Made by a program: the position numbers and the translations under genes
NCBI GenBank assembly: GCA_018780645.1
Contig: JADMJJ010000006.1
Location: forward strand, 1 to 64,000
Reading direction: 5' to 3'
DNA from: Burkholderiaceae bacterium
GTDB lineage: Bacteria; Pseudomonadota; Gammaproteobacteria; Burkholderiales; Burkholderiaceae_C
Length of the DNA: 64,000 bases
In this document: positions 8,740 through 18,124 of the stretch, piece after piece
Position numbering within the stretch: the stretch's first letter is position 1
Layout: every line of letters begins with the position of its first letter
The notes under the pieces: generated by a model
The model's input: the letters and a program-made list of their open reading frames with translations, nothing else
Told to the model about the DNA's origin: nothing
Databases searched by the model: none

Positions 8740-9341
8740 TGAGTAGCGTTGTGCAACGCATTGCCGAAGTCGAGCGCAATACCAAGGAAACGCAGATCCG
8801 CGTGCGCGTCAATCTGGACGGCACCGGCGAGGCCAGGCTGCACACCGGCATCGGCTTTTTCGACCATATGCTGGACCAGATCGCCCGCCACGGCCTGATC
8901 GACCTCGATATTGATGCCACGGGCGACCTGCACATCGATGGCCACCACACGGTGGAAGACGTGGGCATCACCCTGGGTCTGGCCGTGGCCCAGGCGATAG
9001 GCGACAAGAAGGGCCTGACCCGCTACGGCCATGCCTATGTGCCGCTGGACGAGGCGCTGTCGCGGGTGGTGGTCGATTTCTCCGGCCGGCCGGGCCTGCA
9101 TATGCACGTGCCCTTCAAGAGCGGCATGGTCGGCGCGTTCGACACCCAGCTGACCTATGAATTCTTTCAGGGCTTCGTCAATCACGCGCTGATCAGCCTG
9201 CACATCGACAACCTGAAGGGCGAGAACGCCCACCACCAGGCCGAGACCGTGTTCAAGGCCTTCGGTCGGGCGCTGCGCATGGCGATGACCTTGGATGAGC
9301 GCTCGCTGGGCGTGATTCCCTCCACCAAGGGCAGTCTGTAA
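8739..9341 (+). CDS. hisB: Imidazoleglycerol-phosphate dehydratase
   Basis: A 200-residue monofunctional dehydratase of the histidine pathway, without the N-terminal phosphatase domain found in enterobacterial HisB. Metal-binding histidine motifs are present: [16 protein letters not shown] near residues 35-50, [10 protein letters not shown] near 68-77, and the C-terminal repeat-like pair FFQGFVNHA and [18 protein letters not shown]. The start ATG overlaps the hisC stop (ATGA); a GTG one codon earlier is possible. The TAA stop is followed immediately by the hisH ATG, so hisC, hisB and hisH are tightly coupled. Confidence 0.97.
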   Translation: MSSVVQRIAEVERNTKETQIRVRVNLDGTGEARLHTGIGFFDHMLDQIARHGLIDLDIDATGDLHIDGHHTVEDVGITLGLAVAQAIGDKKGLTRYGHAYVPLDEALSRVVVDFSGRPGLHMHVPFKSGMVGAFDTQLTYEFFQGFVNHALISLHIDNLKGENAHHQAETVFKAFGRALRMAMTLDERSLGVIPSTKGSL

Positions 9342-10016
9342 ATGGCCAACAGAACGGTCGCCGTGGTGGATTACGGCATGGGCAATCTGCGCTCGGTGTC
9401 GCAGGCGGTGATGCATGTGGCGGCCGGCGAAGGTGTCGAGGTCATCGTCACGTCCAGGCCCGACGAGGTGTTTGCCGCCGAGCGCATCGTGCTGCCTGGC
9501 CAGGGCGCGATGCGCGAGTGCATGCGCGAGCTGCGCGAGTCCGGGCTGCAGGAGGCGGTGATGCATGCGGCCGCCAACAAGCCGCTGATGGGCGTCTGCG
9601 TGGGCATGCAGATGCTGTTGGACAGCAGCGAGGAGCAGGACACGCCGGGCCTGGGCCTGATTCCGGGCCGGGTGCACCGCTTTCAGTTGGAAGGTCAGAC
9701 CCAGCCCGATGGCAGCCGCTACAAGGTGCCGCAGATGGGCTGGAACCAGGTGTTCCAGACCAACGCGCAGGCAGAAGGTCAGGCACAGCGGCACCCACTG
9801 TGGCAGGATGTGCCCAATCAGGCTTGGTTCTACTTCGTGCACAGCTTCTATGCCCGCCCGTCTGACCCGCGCCACAGTGCGGGCGAGACCGTCTACGGCC
9901 AACGCTTTACCTCGGCCGTGGCTAGAGATAATATTTTCGCCACCCAGTTTCACCCCGAAAAGAGCGCCGCCCATGGGCTTGCCCTGTACCGCAATTTCCT
10001 GCACTGGAAGCCCTGA
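9342..10016 (+). CDS. hisH: Imidazole glycerol phosphate synthase, glutaminase subunit
   Basis: A 224-residue class I glutamine amidotransferase that supplies ammonia to HisF. The nucleophile is Cys86 in [10 protein letters not shown]; the His and Glu of the triad are in TQFHPEKS near the C terminus. The oxyanion strand LPGQGAM is at about residues 51-57. The HNSY-like motif reads FVHSFYA here. It begins on the base after the hisB stop. An 87-base gap separates it from hisA, the longest within the hisCBHA group. Confidence 0.97.
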   Translation: MANRTVAVVDYGMGNLRSVSQAVMHVAAGEGVEVIVTSRPDEVFAAERIVLPGQGAMRECMRELRESGLQEAVMHAAANKPLMGVCVGMQMLLDSSEEQDTPGLGLIPGRVHRFQLEGQTQPDGSRYKVPQMGWNQVFQTNAQAEGQAQRHPLWQDVPNQAWFYFVHSFYARPSDPRHSAGETVYGQRFTSAVARDNIFATQFHPEKSAAHGLALYRNFLHWKP

Positions 10017-10103
10017 GGCAATGCCCAAACGCTCAACCGAACGCCCCTCCGATTGCCCCTCCAATACGGCGGGCCCCTTTTCCTCACTACGACACCATCG
10101 GCC

Positions 10104-10844
10104 ATGCTGCTGATTCCTGCGATTGACCTGAAAGACGGCAAGTGCGTGCGCCTCAAGCAGGGCGACATGAATGACTCCACCACCTTTGGCGAGGATCCGG
10201 CCGAGATGGCCAGACGCTGGGTCGATGCCGGCGCGCGACGCCTGCATCTGGTGGACTTGAACGGCGCCTTCGCCGGCAAGCCCGTCAACGAGGCGGCAAT
10301 ACGGGCGATTCTTCGCGAGGTCGGCAACGAGGTGCCGGTGCAGCTGGGTGGTGGCATTCGTGACCTGGACACCATCGAGCGCTATCTGGACGGCGGCCTG
10401 AGCTACATCATCGTCGGCACGGCCGCGGTGAAGAACCCGGGCTTTCTGCTCGACGCCTGCAGCGCCTTTGGCGGCCACATCATCGTCGGCCTGGACGCCA
10501 AGGACGGCAAGGTCGCCACCGATGGCTGGAGCAAGCTGACCGGCCACGAGGTCATAGACCTGGCCAAGAAGTTCGAGGGCTATGGCGTCGAGGGTGTGAT
10601 CTACACCGATATTGGCCGCGACGGCATGCTCTCCGGCATCAATATCGAGGCCACGGTGAAGCTGGCCCAGGCACTGAAGATTCCGGTCATTGCCTCGGGC
10701 GGCCTGTCCGATATGGCCGACATTGAGCGCCTGTGCGAGGTCGAGAGCGAAGGCATAGAGGGCGTGATCTGTGGCCGGGCGATCTACACCGGCGATCTGG
10801 ACTTCAGCGCGGCCCAGGCACGGGCCGACGAACTCAACGGCTAG
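10104..10844 (+). CDS. hisA: Phosphoribosylformimino-5-aminoimidazole carboxamide ribotide isomerase
   Basis: A 246-residue TIM-barrel isomerase of the histidine pathway. The N terminus [17 protein letters not shown] carries the catalytic Asp8, and [12 protein letters not shown] (around residues 170-181) holds the second. Half-barrel phosphate-binding sites are QLGGGIRDL and IASGGLSD. An open frame extends upstream, but this ATG matches the family start. A hairpin with a T-rich tail follows the stop, so hisA looks like the last gene of the hisC-hisB-hisH-hisA transcript, apart from hisF. Confidence 0.97.
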   Translation: MLLIPAIDLKDGKCVRLKQGDMNDSTTFGEDPAEMARRWVDAGARRLHLVDLNGAFAGKPVNEAAIRAILREVGNEVPVQLGGGIRDLDTIERYLDGGLSYIIVGTAAVKNPGFLLDACSAFGGHIIVGLDAKDGKVATDGWSKLTGHEVIDLAKKFEGYGVEGVIYTDIGRDGMLSGINIEATVKLAQALKIPVIASGGLSDMADIERLCEVESEGIEGVICGRAIYTGDLDFSAAQARADELNG

Positions 10845-10848
10845 CCTG

Positions 10849-10885
10849 GCCCGGGCTGCTCCGAAACCCGGGTTTTATCGTTTTT
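10849..10885 (+). terminator. Probable rho-independent terminator after hisA
   Basis: Two CCCGGG segments (10850-10855 and 10867-10872) can form a 6-bp stem with an 11-base loop, followed directly by TTTTATCGTTTTT. It lies five bases beyond the hisA stop and would separate hisA from the signalling gene and hisF. Confidence 0.6.
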
Positions 10886-10993
10886 CTGCCCGCCGCCTGT
10901 GATTTACACACGACTGGGCGGCCATCTCCGGCCATGGCGGTGCAAGTGACATGGTGTAATCCGTGCGCAGTCACCGCCATCACACTCGGAAAA

Positions 10994-13237
10994 ATGGAAC
11001 ACGCCTCGGGCGACCCCGCTGACGACCTGGTCAGCCTGCTGGACGAAACAGACCTGGAGCTGCCCGCACCCAGCAGCAAGGTCTGGCGTGTGCTCGTGGT
11101 TGACGACGATCCCGGTGTGCACAGCACGACCGAGTTCTCGCTGCGCGGTGTGCAGATCCTGGGGCGACCGCTGGAATTGCTGCATGCGCACTCGGCCAAG
11201 GAGGCGCGTGAGCTGCTGACCCGCGAGGACGATGTCGCCGTTGTGCTGCTCGATGTCGTGATGGAGCGCGAGGACGCCGGCCTTTCCCTGGTCAAGGTGA
11301 TACGGGACGATCTGGGCTTGAGCGAGCCCCGCATCATCCTGCGCACCGGCCAGCCCGGCTACGCGCCCGAGTTGGATGTGATACGGCTCTATGACATCAA
11401 CGACTACAAGACCAAGTCCGAGCTGACCCAGACCAAGCTCTACACGGCGCTGACCTCGGCGATACGCTCGTACAAGCAGATCCGCGCCCTGGCCAGCAGC
11501 CGCCGCGGCCTGGAAATGATTGTCCGCGCCAGCACCGAGCTGATGGCCGTGCAGGGCCTGCACCGCTTCTCGGCCGGCGTGGTGACGCAGATCTGCGCCT
11601 TGCTGGAGCTGCCGCCCGATGGCCTGGTCTGCGTGCAGTCCAGTAGCGACACGCTGGCGCCACGAATCGTTGCCGCGGCCGGCCGCTACCGCGGCTTGAT
11701 CAATTCGACGCTGGACAATATCGACCACGAAGGCGTGCGCAGCGCGCTCAGCCGCTGCTTGTCGACACAGCGCAGCTTCTTCGATCAGGGCACGGCCCTC
11801 TATATCAAGGGCTCCAGCGGCAAGGCGCTGGCGGCCTATATCGACACCGAGCATGTGCTCAGCGACATCGATCACCAGCTGCTGGAGGTGTTTTGCGCCA
11901 ATGTGGCCGTCGGGCTGGACAATGTGCAGCTGTTTGCAAGGCTCAACGAATCGGTCTTTGTTGACGCATTGACCCGCCTGCCCAACCGCAACCGGCTGAT
12001 CGCCCTGCTTGACGAGCGCTGCCAGAACGCTGCCGGCAGTACCACACTGGCCCTGGTGGACATCGACGACTTTGCCGACATCAACGATGCGCTTGGCCAT
12101 GAGCTTGGCGACAGCCTGTTGCAGGCCGTGGCCGACCGCCTGACCCGTGCGCTGAAGGCGCCGGTGGTGGTGGCCCGCGTCTCGGGCGATGTATTCGGCG
12201 TGCTGGGCCCGGACGCACACGTCACGCCGTCACTGCTGGCGGCGCAATTCGTCGTGCCGTTCGAGTGTCAGCAGATCAACCAAAAGGACGGCCAGCAGGA
12301 GTCCCTGCAGATCACCGCCACCATAGGTTTGGTGCGCCTCGCCGACTCGTCCGGCAAGGGCACCGAGGTGCTGAAGGACGCCAATATCGCGCTGAAGCGC
12401 TCCAAGACGCGCCAGCGCGGCGGCCACGGCTATTACACGCAGGACATGGGAGCCGACATCCGCGAGCGCGTCAAGCTGCTGCGCGGACTTCGCTCGGCCT
12501 TCGAGAGCGAGCGTCTGTTCGTGATGTACCAGCCGCAGCTGCAGCTGATGGGCAACCGGGTGCTGGGCGCCGAGGCCTTGATTCGCTGGAAGACCGAGGA
12601 CGGCAAGTTCGTTCCACCCGACCGCTTCATTCCGGTGGCCGAGTACTCCGGCCTCATCGTCGCCATCGGCGAGTGGGTGCTGCGCACCGCCTGCCGCGAA
12701 CTGAACCGCCTGATCGACCTGGGCTATCCGGACTTCCGCATGGCGGTCAATGTCTCGGTGGCCCAACTGCGCCACCCCGACTTCATCGCCATGCTGCAGG
12801 GCGCGCTGGCCGACACCGGCGTCAACCCGGCCCAGGTGGAGCTGGAGATCACCGAATCGATGGCCATGGAGGACGTCAACTTCATCGTCCAGATCGTCGA
12901 TCAGATCAAGCAGACCGGGGTGACCATCGCCATCGACGACTTCGGCACCGGTTTCTCGTCGCTGAGCCAGCTGCGCCATCTGCGCGTGGACCGGCTGAAG
13001 ATAGACCGCGCCTTCGTCAATGAGATCGTCGCCATCGACAAGGGCTGCGACATTGCCCGCATGGTCGTCGAGCTGGCACGCAGCCTGCACCTGGAGGTGC
13101 TGGCCGAGGGCATAGAGACCGAGCAGCAGGCCGCCGTGCTGCGCGAACTGGGCTGCCACGAGGGCCAGGGCTATCTGTTCGCCCGGCCGATGGAGCCGGC
13201 GCAACTGGTGAGCTGGCTGGCCGAACACAAAGTCTGA
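10994..13237 (+). CDS. Response regulator with DUF3369, degenerate GGDEF and EAL domains (probable c-di-GMP phosphodiesterase)
   Basis: A 747-residue cytoplasmic signalling protein. A receiver domain begins near residue 33 (VLVVDDDP) with the phospho-acceptor region VVLLDVVM; a DUF3369 sensor-like domain follows (about 175-345), then a GGDEF domain whose signature reads SGDVF, so cyclase activity should be lost. The C-terminal EAL domain keeps EAL in GAEALIRW, ESMAMED, IDDFGTGFSSL and the Lys in RLKIDRAFV, so it should hydrolyse c-di-GMP. The start is chosen for GGA five bases upstream; an upstream in-frame ATG at 10934 is an alternative. No partner kinase is adjacent. It separates hisA from hisF, which is unusual, and two tandem palindromic repeats follow it. 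Confidence 0.93.
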   Translation: MEHASGDPADDLVSLLDETDLELPAPSSKVWRVLVVDDDPGVHSTTEFSLRGVQILGRPLELLHAHSAKEARELLTREDDVAVVLLDVVMEREDAGLSLVKVIRDDLGLSEPRIILRTGQPGYAPELDVIRLYDINDYKTKSELTQTKLYTALTSAIRSYKQIRALASSRRGLEMIVRASTELMAVQGLHRFSAGVVTQICALLELPPDGLVCVQSSSDTLAPRIVAAAGRYRGLINSTLDNIDHEGVRSALSRCLSTQRSFFDQGTALYIKGSSGKALAAYIDTEHVLSDIDHQLLEVFCANVAVGLDNVQLFARLNESVFVDALTRLPNRNRLIALLDERCQNAAGSTTLALVDIDDFADINDALGHELGDSLLQAVADRLTRALKAPVVVARVSGDVFGVLGPDAHVTPSLLAAQFVVPFECQQINQKDGQQESLQITATIGLVRLADSSGKGTEVLKDANIALKRSKTRQRGGHGYYTQDMGADIRERVKLLRGLRSAFESERLFVMYQPQLQLMGNRVLGAEALIRWKTEDGKFVPPDRFIPVAEYSGLIVAIGEWVLRTACRELNRLIDLGYPDFRMAVNVSVAQLRHPDFIAMLQGALADTGVNPAQVELEITESMAMEDVNFIVQIVDQIKQTGVTIAIDDFGTGFSSLSQLRHLRVDRLKIDRAFVNEIVAIDKGCDIARMVVELARSLHLEVLAEGIETEQQAAVLRELGCHEGQGYLFARPMEPAQLVSWLAEHKV

Positions 13238-13241
13238 GCAT

Positions 13242-13352
13242 TGCGGGCTGGACCTTGCTGTACCCGGCAAGCTCCGGCCCCAACTGACTGGGAGCTGCGG
13301 GCTGGACCTTGCTGTAATCGGCAAGCTCCGGCCCCGACTAATGAATGGGAGT
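13242..13352 (+). repeat. Tandem pair of REP-like palindromic intergenic repeats
   Basis: Two head-to-tail units of 54 and 57 bases (13242-13295 and 13296-13352) share TGCGGGCTGGACCTTGCTGT, then GGCAAGCTCCGGCCCC. Each can fold through CTTGC/GCAAG. A related unit in the opposite orientation occurs at about 33143-33217. They fill the gap between the EAL gene and hisF. Confidence 0.8.
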
Positions 13353-13428
13353 TGCGGGCGCCCCTGGTTTACCCGGGGCTATACTCGCCGCGCACTCCTG
13401 CACGCCCTGCGCCGAAAGTTTTATCCGC

Positions 13429-14208
13429 ATGCTCGCCAAACGCATCATTCCCTGCCTGGACGTGACCGGCGGCCGAGTCGTCAAGGGGGTCAATTTCCTG
13501 GAGCTGCGCGATGCCGGTGATCCGGTCGAGATTGCCGCCCGCTACAACGACCAGGGTGCCGACGAGCTGACCTTTCTTGACATCACCGCCACCAGCGATG
13601 AACGGGACCTGATACTGCACATCATCGAGGCGGTGGCCTCGCAGGTCTTCATTCCTCTGACCGTCGGTGGCGGCGTGCGCGTCGTCGAGGACGTGCGGCG
13701 GCTGCTGAACGCCGGCGCCGACAAGGTCAGCTTCAATTCGGCCGCTGTCGCCAATCCGCAGGTGATACGTGACGCGTCGGACAAATACGGGGCGCAGTGC
13801 ATCGTCGTCGCCATCGACGCCAAGCGGCGCCAGGGTGACGATCTGGCCGCGCGCGGCGCCGGTTGGGATGTCTATACCCATGGTGGCCGCAAGAACACCG
13901 GCATGGACGCCGTGGACTGGGCCCAGCAGATGGCGGCCCAGGGCGCCGGCGAGATCCTGTTGACCAGCATGGACCGCGACGGCACCAAGATAGGCTTTGA
14001 TCTGGAGCTGACCCGCGCCGTCAGTGATGCCATTCCGGTGCCGGTGATCGCCTCGGGCGGCGTGGGCTCGCTCGAGCATCTGGTCGATGGCATTCAGATC
14101 GGCGGCGCCGATGCGGTGCTGGCCGCCAGCATCTTCCACTACGGCCAGCACACGGTCGGCGAGGCCAAGGCGCTGATGGCGTCGCGCGGCATCACGGTCA
14201 GAACATGA
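13429..14208 (+). CDS. hisF: Imidazole glycerol phosphate synthase, cyclase subunit
   Basis: A 259-residue TIM-barrel cyclase that uses HisH-derived ammonia to make IGP and AICAR. The family start [12 protein letters not shown] gives catalytic Asp11; the second Asp lies in VAIDAKR (about residues 127-133). Phosphate sites are TVGGGVR and [11 protein letters not shown]. The open frame starts earlier, but this ATG fits the family; a TATACT hexamer at 13380-13385 is a possible -10 element. The stop overlaps the ATG of rsmD (ATGA). hisI and hisE, which normally follow hisF, are absent, so the last cyclohydrolase and pyrophosphatase steps must be encoded elsewhere. Confidence 0.97.
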   Translation: MLAKRIIPCLDVTGGRVVKGVNFLELRDAGDPVEIAARYNDQGADELTFLDITATSDERDLILHIIEAVASQVFIPLTVGGGVRVVEDVRRLLNAGADKVSFNSAAVANPQVIRDASDKYGAQCIVVAIDAKRRQGDDLAARGAGWDVYTHGGRKNTGMDAVDWAQQMAAQGAGEILLTSMDRDGTKIGFDLELTRAVSDAIPVPVIASGGVGSLEHLVDGIQIGGADAVLAASIFHYGQHTVGEAKALMASRGITVRT

Positions 14209-14768
14209 AGAAGCCTGGAAAGCCCAACGAAGTCCGCATCATTGGCGGCATCTGGAAGCGCAGCAAGCTGCCGGTGGCCGACCGCCCCGGCCTGCGCCCG
14301 ACGCCGGACCGCGTGCGCGAAACCCTGTTCAACTGGCTGGGCCAGGACCTGAGTGGCTGGCGCGTGCTCGATGCCTTTGCCGGCAGCGGCGCTTTAGGCT
14401 TCGAGGCCGCCTCGCGCGGTGCCGCCGAGGTGCAGCTGGTCGAACGTGACAGCCACCAGGCGAGGGCCCTGCAGGCGTCCAAGGAGCGGCTCAAGGCCGA
14501 GGGCGTGCGCGTCGAATTCGGCGACGGCCTGTCCTTCATGGGCCGCAGTGCGGCCGAGCGCTATGAGTTGATCTTCATCGACCCGCCCTTTGACGCCGGC
14601 CTGGGTCATCCGGCCATCAAGGCCGCGACGCGGCTGCTGGTACCGGGCGGCTATCTCTATGTGGAGGGCCCCGGGGCCGTCGCCGCGCCCGAGGATGGCA
14701 GCCTGGAGCTGTGGCGTCAGGATAAAGCAGGGGCCGTGCACTACCATCTGTTCCGTCGCCCGGGATAA
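14205..14768 (+). CDS. rsmD: 16S rRNA (guanine(966)-N(2))-methyltransferase
   Basis: A 187-residue SAM-dependent methyltransferase modifying G966 of 16S rRNA. Characteristic blocks are [12 protein letters not shown] at the start, [15 protein letters not shown], the SAM-binding motif [18 protein letters not shown] (about residues 51-68) and the catalytic IDPPFDAG (about 124-131, variant of NPPF/DPPY). The start overlaps the hisF stop, so it is translated from the hisF transcript. coaD follows after 42 bases, a common rsmD-coaD arrangement. Confidence 0.95.
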   Translation: MKKPGKPNEVRIIGGIWKRSKLPVADRPGLRPTPDRVRETLFNWLGQDLSGWRVLDAFAGSGALGFEAASRGAAEVQLVERDSHQARALQASKERLKAEGVRVEFGDGLSFMGRSAAERYELIFIDPPFDAGLGHPAIKAATRLLVPGGYLYVEGPGAVAAPEDGSLELWRQDKAGAVHYHLFRRPG

Positions 14769-15584
<816 letters not shown>

Positions 15585-15585
15585 G

Positions 15586-16602
15586 GTGACTCAAACCTAC
15601 TCGGCCGAGCGCCCGCTGCGCTGGGGCATCATCGGCTGCGGCAATGTCACCGAGCTGAAGAGCGGCCCGGCCTTCAACAAGGCCGAGGGCTCGCGTTTGG
15701 TGGCGGTGATGCGCCGCGACGCAGCCAAGGCCGAGGACTATGCTCGGCGCCATGGCGTGCCGCGCTGGTATGGAGATGCCGATGCCTTAATCAACGACCC
15801 GGAGGTGGACGCGGTCTATGTGGCCACGCCGCCGGGCAGCCATCTCGACTACGCCTTGCGTGTGGCCAGGGCCGGCAAGCATTGCTGCGTCGAGAAACCG
15901 ATGGCGCTGAATGCGCCGCAGTGCATTGAGATGATCCAGGCCTTCGAGGCCGCCGGGAGCGGACTCTTCGTTGCTTACTACCGTCGCTCGCTGCCGCGCT
16001 TCAATCAGATTCGCCAATGGCTGGACGAGGGCGCCATAGGCCAGGTGCGCCACGTTCACTGGACCTTCAGCCGTGCGCCGCTGGCGCAGGACCTGGCCGG
16101 TGACTACAACTGGCACACAGACCCGGCGGTCTCGGGCGGCGGGCATTTCGTCGATCTGGCCTGCCATGGGCTGGACCTGATGATCCATCTGCTGGGCAGC
16201 ATCAGCCGCGTGGCGGGCATGGCGGTGAATCAGCAGGGGCTGTACACGGCCGAGGATGCGGTCACTGGCAGCTGGCAGTTCGCCAGCGGCGTGACCGGTT
16301 CGGGCTTCTGGAACTTCGGGTGCCAGGTCCGTGAAGACCAGCTGGTGATTCACGGCAGCATGGGCCGCATCGAATGCTCGGTGTTCGATGCCCATCCGCT
16401 GGTGTTGCGCAGGACCGAGGGCGTACAAAGCCTGGAGATCGCGCACCCGGAGAACATCCAGTTCTTCCACATCCAGAACATGGTGCGCCATCTGAACGGC
16501 GAGATCGTGCACCCGTCCTTGGGCCGCGATGCGCTGCAGGCCTCCTGGGTGATGGACCAGATCCTCAGCTCATTCAGACGACAGGGCAGCCGGCGCGTTT
16601 AG
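15586..16602 (+). CDS. Gfo/Idh/MocA family oxidoreductase
   Basis: A 338-residue NAD(P)-dependent dehydrogenase-like protein. The Rossmann motif GIIGCGNV is near residues 13-20; the EKPMALN motif characteristic of the family is near 104-110; the C-terminal domain contains GGHFVDLACHGLDLMIHLLG with the usual catalytic-site His. The start is a GTG one base after the ferredoxin stop codon, so it is probably co-transcribed with coaD and the ferredoxin gene. The sugar or inositol substrate cannot be deduced. A large hairpin overlaps the stop codon. Confidence 0.92.
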   Translation: MTQTYSAERPLRWGIIGCGNVTELKSGPAFNKAEGSRLVAVMRRDAAKAEDYARRHGVPRWYGDADALINDPEVDAVYVATPPGSHLDYALRVARAGKHCCVEKPMALNAPQCIEMIQAFEAAGSGLFVAYYRRSLPRFNQIRQWLDEGAIGQVRHVHWTFSRAPLAQDLAGDYNWHTDPAVSGGGHFVDLACHGLDLMIHLLGSISRVAGMAVNQQGLYTAEDAVTGSWQFASGVTGSGFWNFGCQVREDQLVIHGSMGRIECSVFDAHPLVLRRTEGVQSLEIAHPENIQFFHIQNMVRHLNGEIVHPSLGRDALQASWVMDQILSSFRRQGSRRV

Positions 16603-16616
16603 CGCGGGCTGCCCTG
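16582..16616. terminator. 15-bp hairpin spanning a stop codon between convergent genes
   Basis: CAGGGCAGCCGGCGC (16582-16596) pairs with GCGCGGGCTGCCCTG (16602-16616) with one mismatch and a 5-base loop. The stop codon of the oxidoreductase lies at the loop. It stands between convergent genes and could act as a bidirectional terminator or RNA-protecting structure; neither strand has a T-run, so intrinsic termination is uncertain. Confidence 0.45.
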
Positions 16617-16633
16617 CATGGCTGGGTGGAGAA

Positions 16634-17440
16634 TCAGCCGCGCGGTACGCCGTCCTTGTTGACGGTGATGGTGGCGCCCGGTGCCGAGGTCATCTGCACG
16701 CGATGCTCGGTGCCGCGGTAGTTGTAAGTCACGTCCCAGAACTCCGGCTTGGCCTGGCTGGGCACGGTGGTGCAGCGCTGTACGTTCTGGCTGACCTGCT
16801 GGTCGCGGTCGCGGCCGACATTCGAGCCGATGGCCGCACCGGCGACGACGCCGCCGACGGTGGCAATGTCCTTGCCCGTGCCGCCGCCGACCTGGTGACC
16901 CAGGATGCCGCCGATCAGCGCGCCGGCCAGTGCGCCACCGACATTGGGCTTGCTGCGATCCTGCGTGACCTGTTCACGCTCGGTCCAGCACCGTTGCTCG
17001 GGCAAACCCACCACGGCGCGTACCGAGGTCACCTGGGCCTGGTAGAGGCGCTCGTTCTTGCGGCGGCTGTAGTCCACATAGGGTGGCGCGGCCGGAGCGT
17101 AGCGATCATCGCTGACCTTGGTTGCGGTGCCCACCATGCGCACCGAGGACACGGCGTCGTCCATGCCCATGGCGGCCAGCGAGGTGTAGCGGCCCGGGCG
17201 CAGCACGACGCAGCGCCCTTCGAAGTTCTGGTGCTCGCAGACTTCCCAACGGCCGCTGCGCACGATCGCCGACGAGGCGTTATCGTTGAAGCCGGCACGC
17301 TCGAAGTTGCGCGTCTGCTTCTGGGCGGTGTAGGACTGCCCCTCGAAGCGTTCGTGCTCGTAAAAGGTGACTTGGGCCATGGCCTGGGTGGCCAGCGCCA
17401 GGCCGGCAGCGGCCAGCAGTGTCTTCAAGTTCGCGTGCAT
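16634..17440 (-). CDS. Beta/gamma-crystallin and glycine-zipper envelope protein
   Basis: A 268-residue exported protein. After a signal peptide (residues 1-22, ending in AMA), two Greek-key crystallin motifs follow: VTFYEHERFEG...NDNASSAIV and WEVCEHQNFEG...MDDAVSSVRMV (about residues 23-102). NDNASS and DDAVSS match the calcium-binding (N/D)(N/D)xx(S/T)S signature. The C-terminal half holds a glycine zipper of the 17-kDa surface antigen type (GGALAGALIGGILGHQVGGG, then GGVVAGAAIGSNVG, about residues 167-208) and a short beta-rich tail. It probably sits in the periplasm or outer membrane. Function is unknown; a calcium-stabilised envelope or stress role is a guess. Confidence 0.85.
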   Translation of the reverse strand: MHANLKTLLAAAGLALATQAMAQVTFYEHERFEGQSYTAQKQTRNFERAGFNDNASSAIVRSGRWEVCEHQNFEGRCVVLRPGRYTSLAAMGMDDAVSSVRMVGTATKVSDDRYAPAAPPYVDYSRRKNERLYQAQVTSVRAVVGLPEQRCWTEREQVTQDRSKPNVGGALAGALIGGILGHQVGGGTGKDIATVGGVVAGAAIGSNVGRDRDQQVSQNVQRCTTVPSQAKPEFWDVTYNYRGTEHRVQMTSAPGATITVNKDGVPRG

Positions 17441-17575
17441 GATTTTTCCTTTGCTTGAGCGTCCGAAGCTGCGGTGCCTTGTCAGGCGCGCAGGTCTTCA
17501 GCCGATGCCTCAACTATGGGAAATTCGCGCCGCGGCGCACAGCGGACTCAGCCGCTTGATCACGTAGTCAGTGTC

Positions 17576-18124
17576 CTACGCCGGCATGGACCATAGCGCA
17601 CCATAGGCTGGTGGCCCGGGCCATGTGGCTGCCGACGGCACTGCCTGAGCCATGCCCCAGCGCCGCGCCAGCATCCAGCCACCGTGGGTGACTACGATGA
17701 CATCGCGGGTTGCCGCCTGCGCCGGCGACCAGGCGGCGGCTCGCTGTAGCAGCTGCAGCAGGCTTTCGCCACCGCCGGGGTGATGGGAGGCGAACTCGGC
17801 CACCCAGGCATCGACCTCGGCCTTGGCAATGCTGATCCAGGGCTGGCCGTCCCAGGCACCGAAGTCCAGTTCCAGCAGTGCGTGGTCCCGCACGTGCCGC
17901 CAGCCCCAGCGGCGCAGCCAGCGGCCCACGTCGGCGCAGCGCCGCAGCGGCGAGGTGTGGACGCAATGCGCCAGGCGCTCCCTGCGGGCCTGCTGCTGGA
18001 TGCGCCGGGCCAGCCGCTTGGCGCGACGCCAATGCACCGGCAGATCGGTGCCGGCGCCGATGCAGCGACCCGTGGCGCCCTCGGGCCGCGGATGCCGCCA
18101 TGCCCGGAGCAGGGCATCAGCCAT
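17576..18124 (-). CDS. cobC: Histidine phosphatase family protein, probable alpha-ribazole phosphatase
   Basis: A 182-residue member of the phosphoglycerate-mutase-like family. The catalytic His lies in WRHPRPEG (residues 9-16; RHP in place of RHG), followed by GRCIGAGTDLPV, SPLRRCADV with a substrate-binding Arg, ELDFGAWDG and the second catalytic His in VVTHGGWM. In a cob operon it is expected to dephosphorylate alpha-ribazole 5'-phosphate or adenosylcobalamin 5'-phosphate. It overlaps cobS by 8 bases and is the last gene of the cobalamin operon. Confidence 0.85.
   Translation of the reverse strand: MADALLRAWRHPRPEGATGRCIGAGTDLPVHWRRAKRLARRIQQQARRERLAHCVHTSPLRRCADVGRWLRRWGWRHVRDHALLELDFGAWDGQPWISIAKAEVDAWVAEFASHHPGGGESLLQLLQRAAAWSPAQAATRDVIVVTHGGWMLARRWGMAQAVPSAATWPGPPAYGALWSMPA

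Noticed and set aside
8349-10547. Very long open frame on the minus strand across hisB, hisH and hisA
   Set aside because: It is antisense to well-conserved his genes, its product is low in complexity and His/Gly/Ala-rich, and such frames are expected in high-GC DNA.
13242-13352. Possible CRISPR array from tandem repeats
   Set aside because: Only two units directly abutting, no spacers of constant length, and a related copy elsewhere in the opposite orientation; it fits a REP-like repeat better.
17510-17560. Terminator after cobC
   Set aside because: A weak 5-bp dyad is present but there is no T-run, so the operon end cannot be placed from the sequence.
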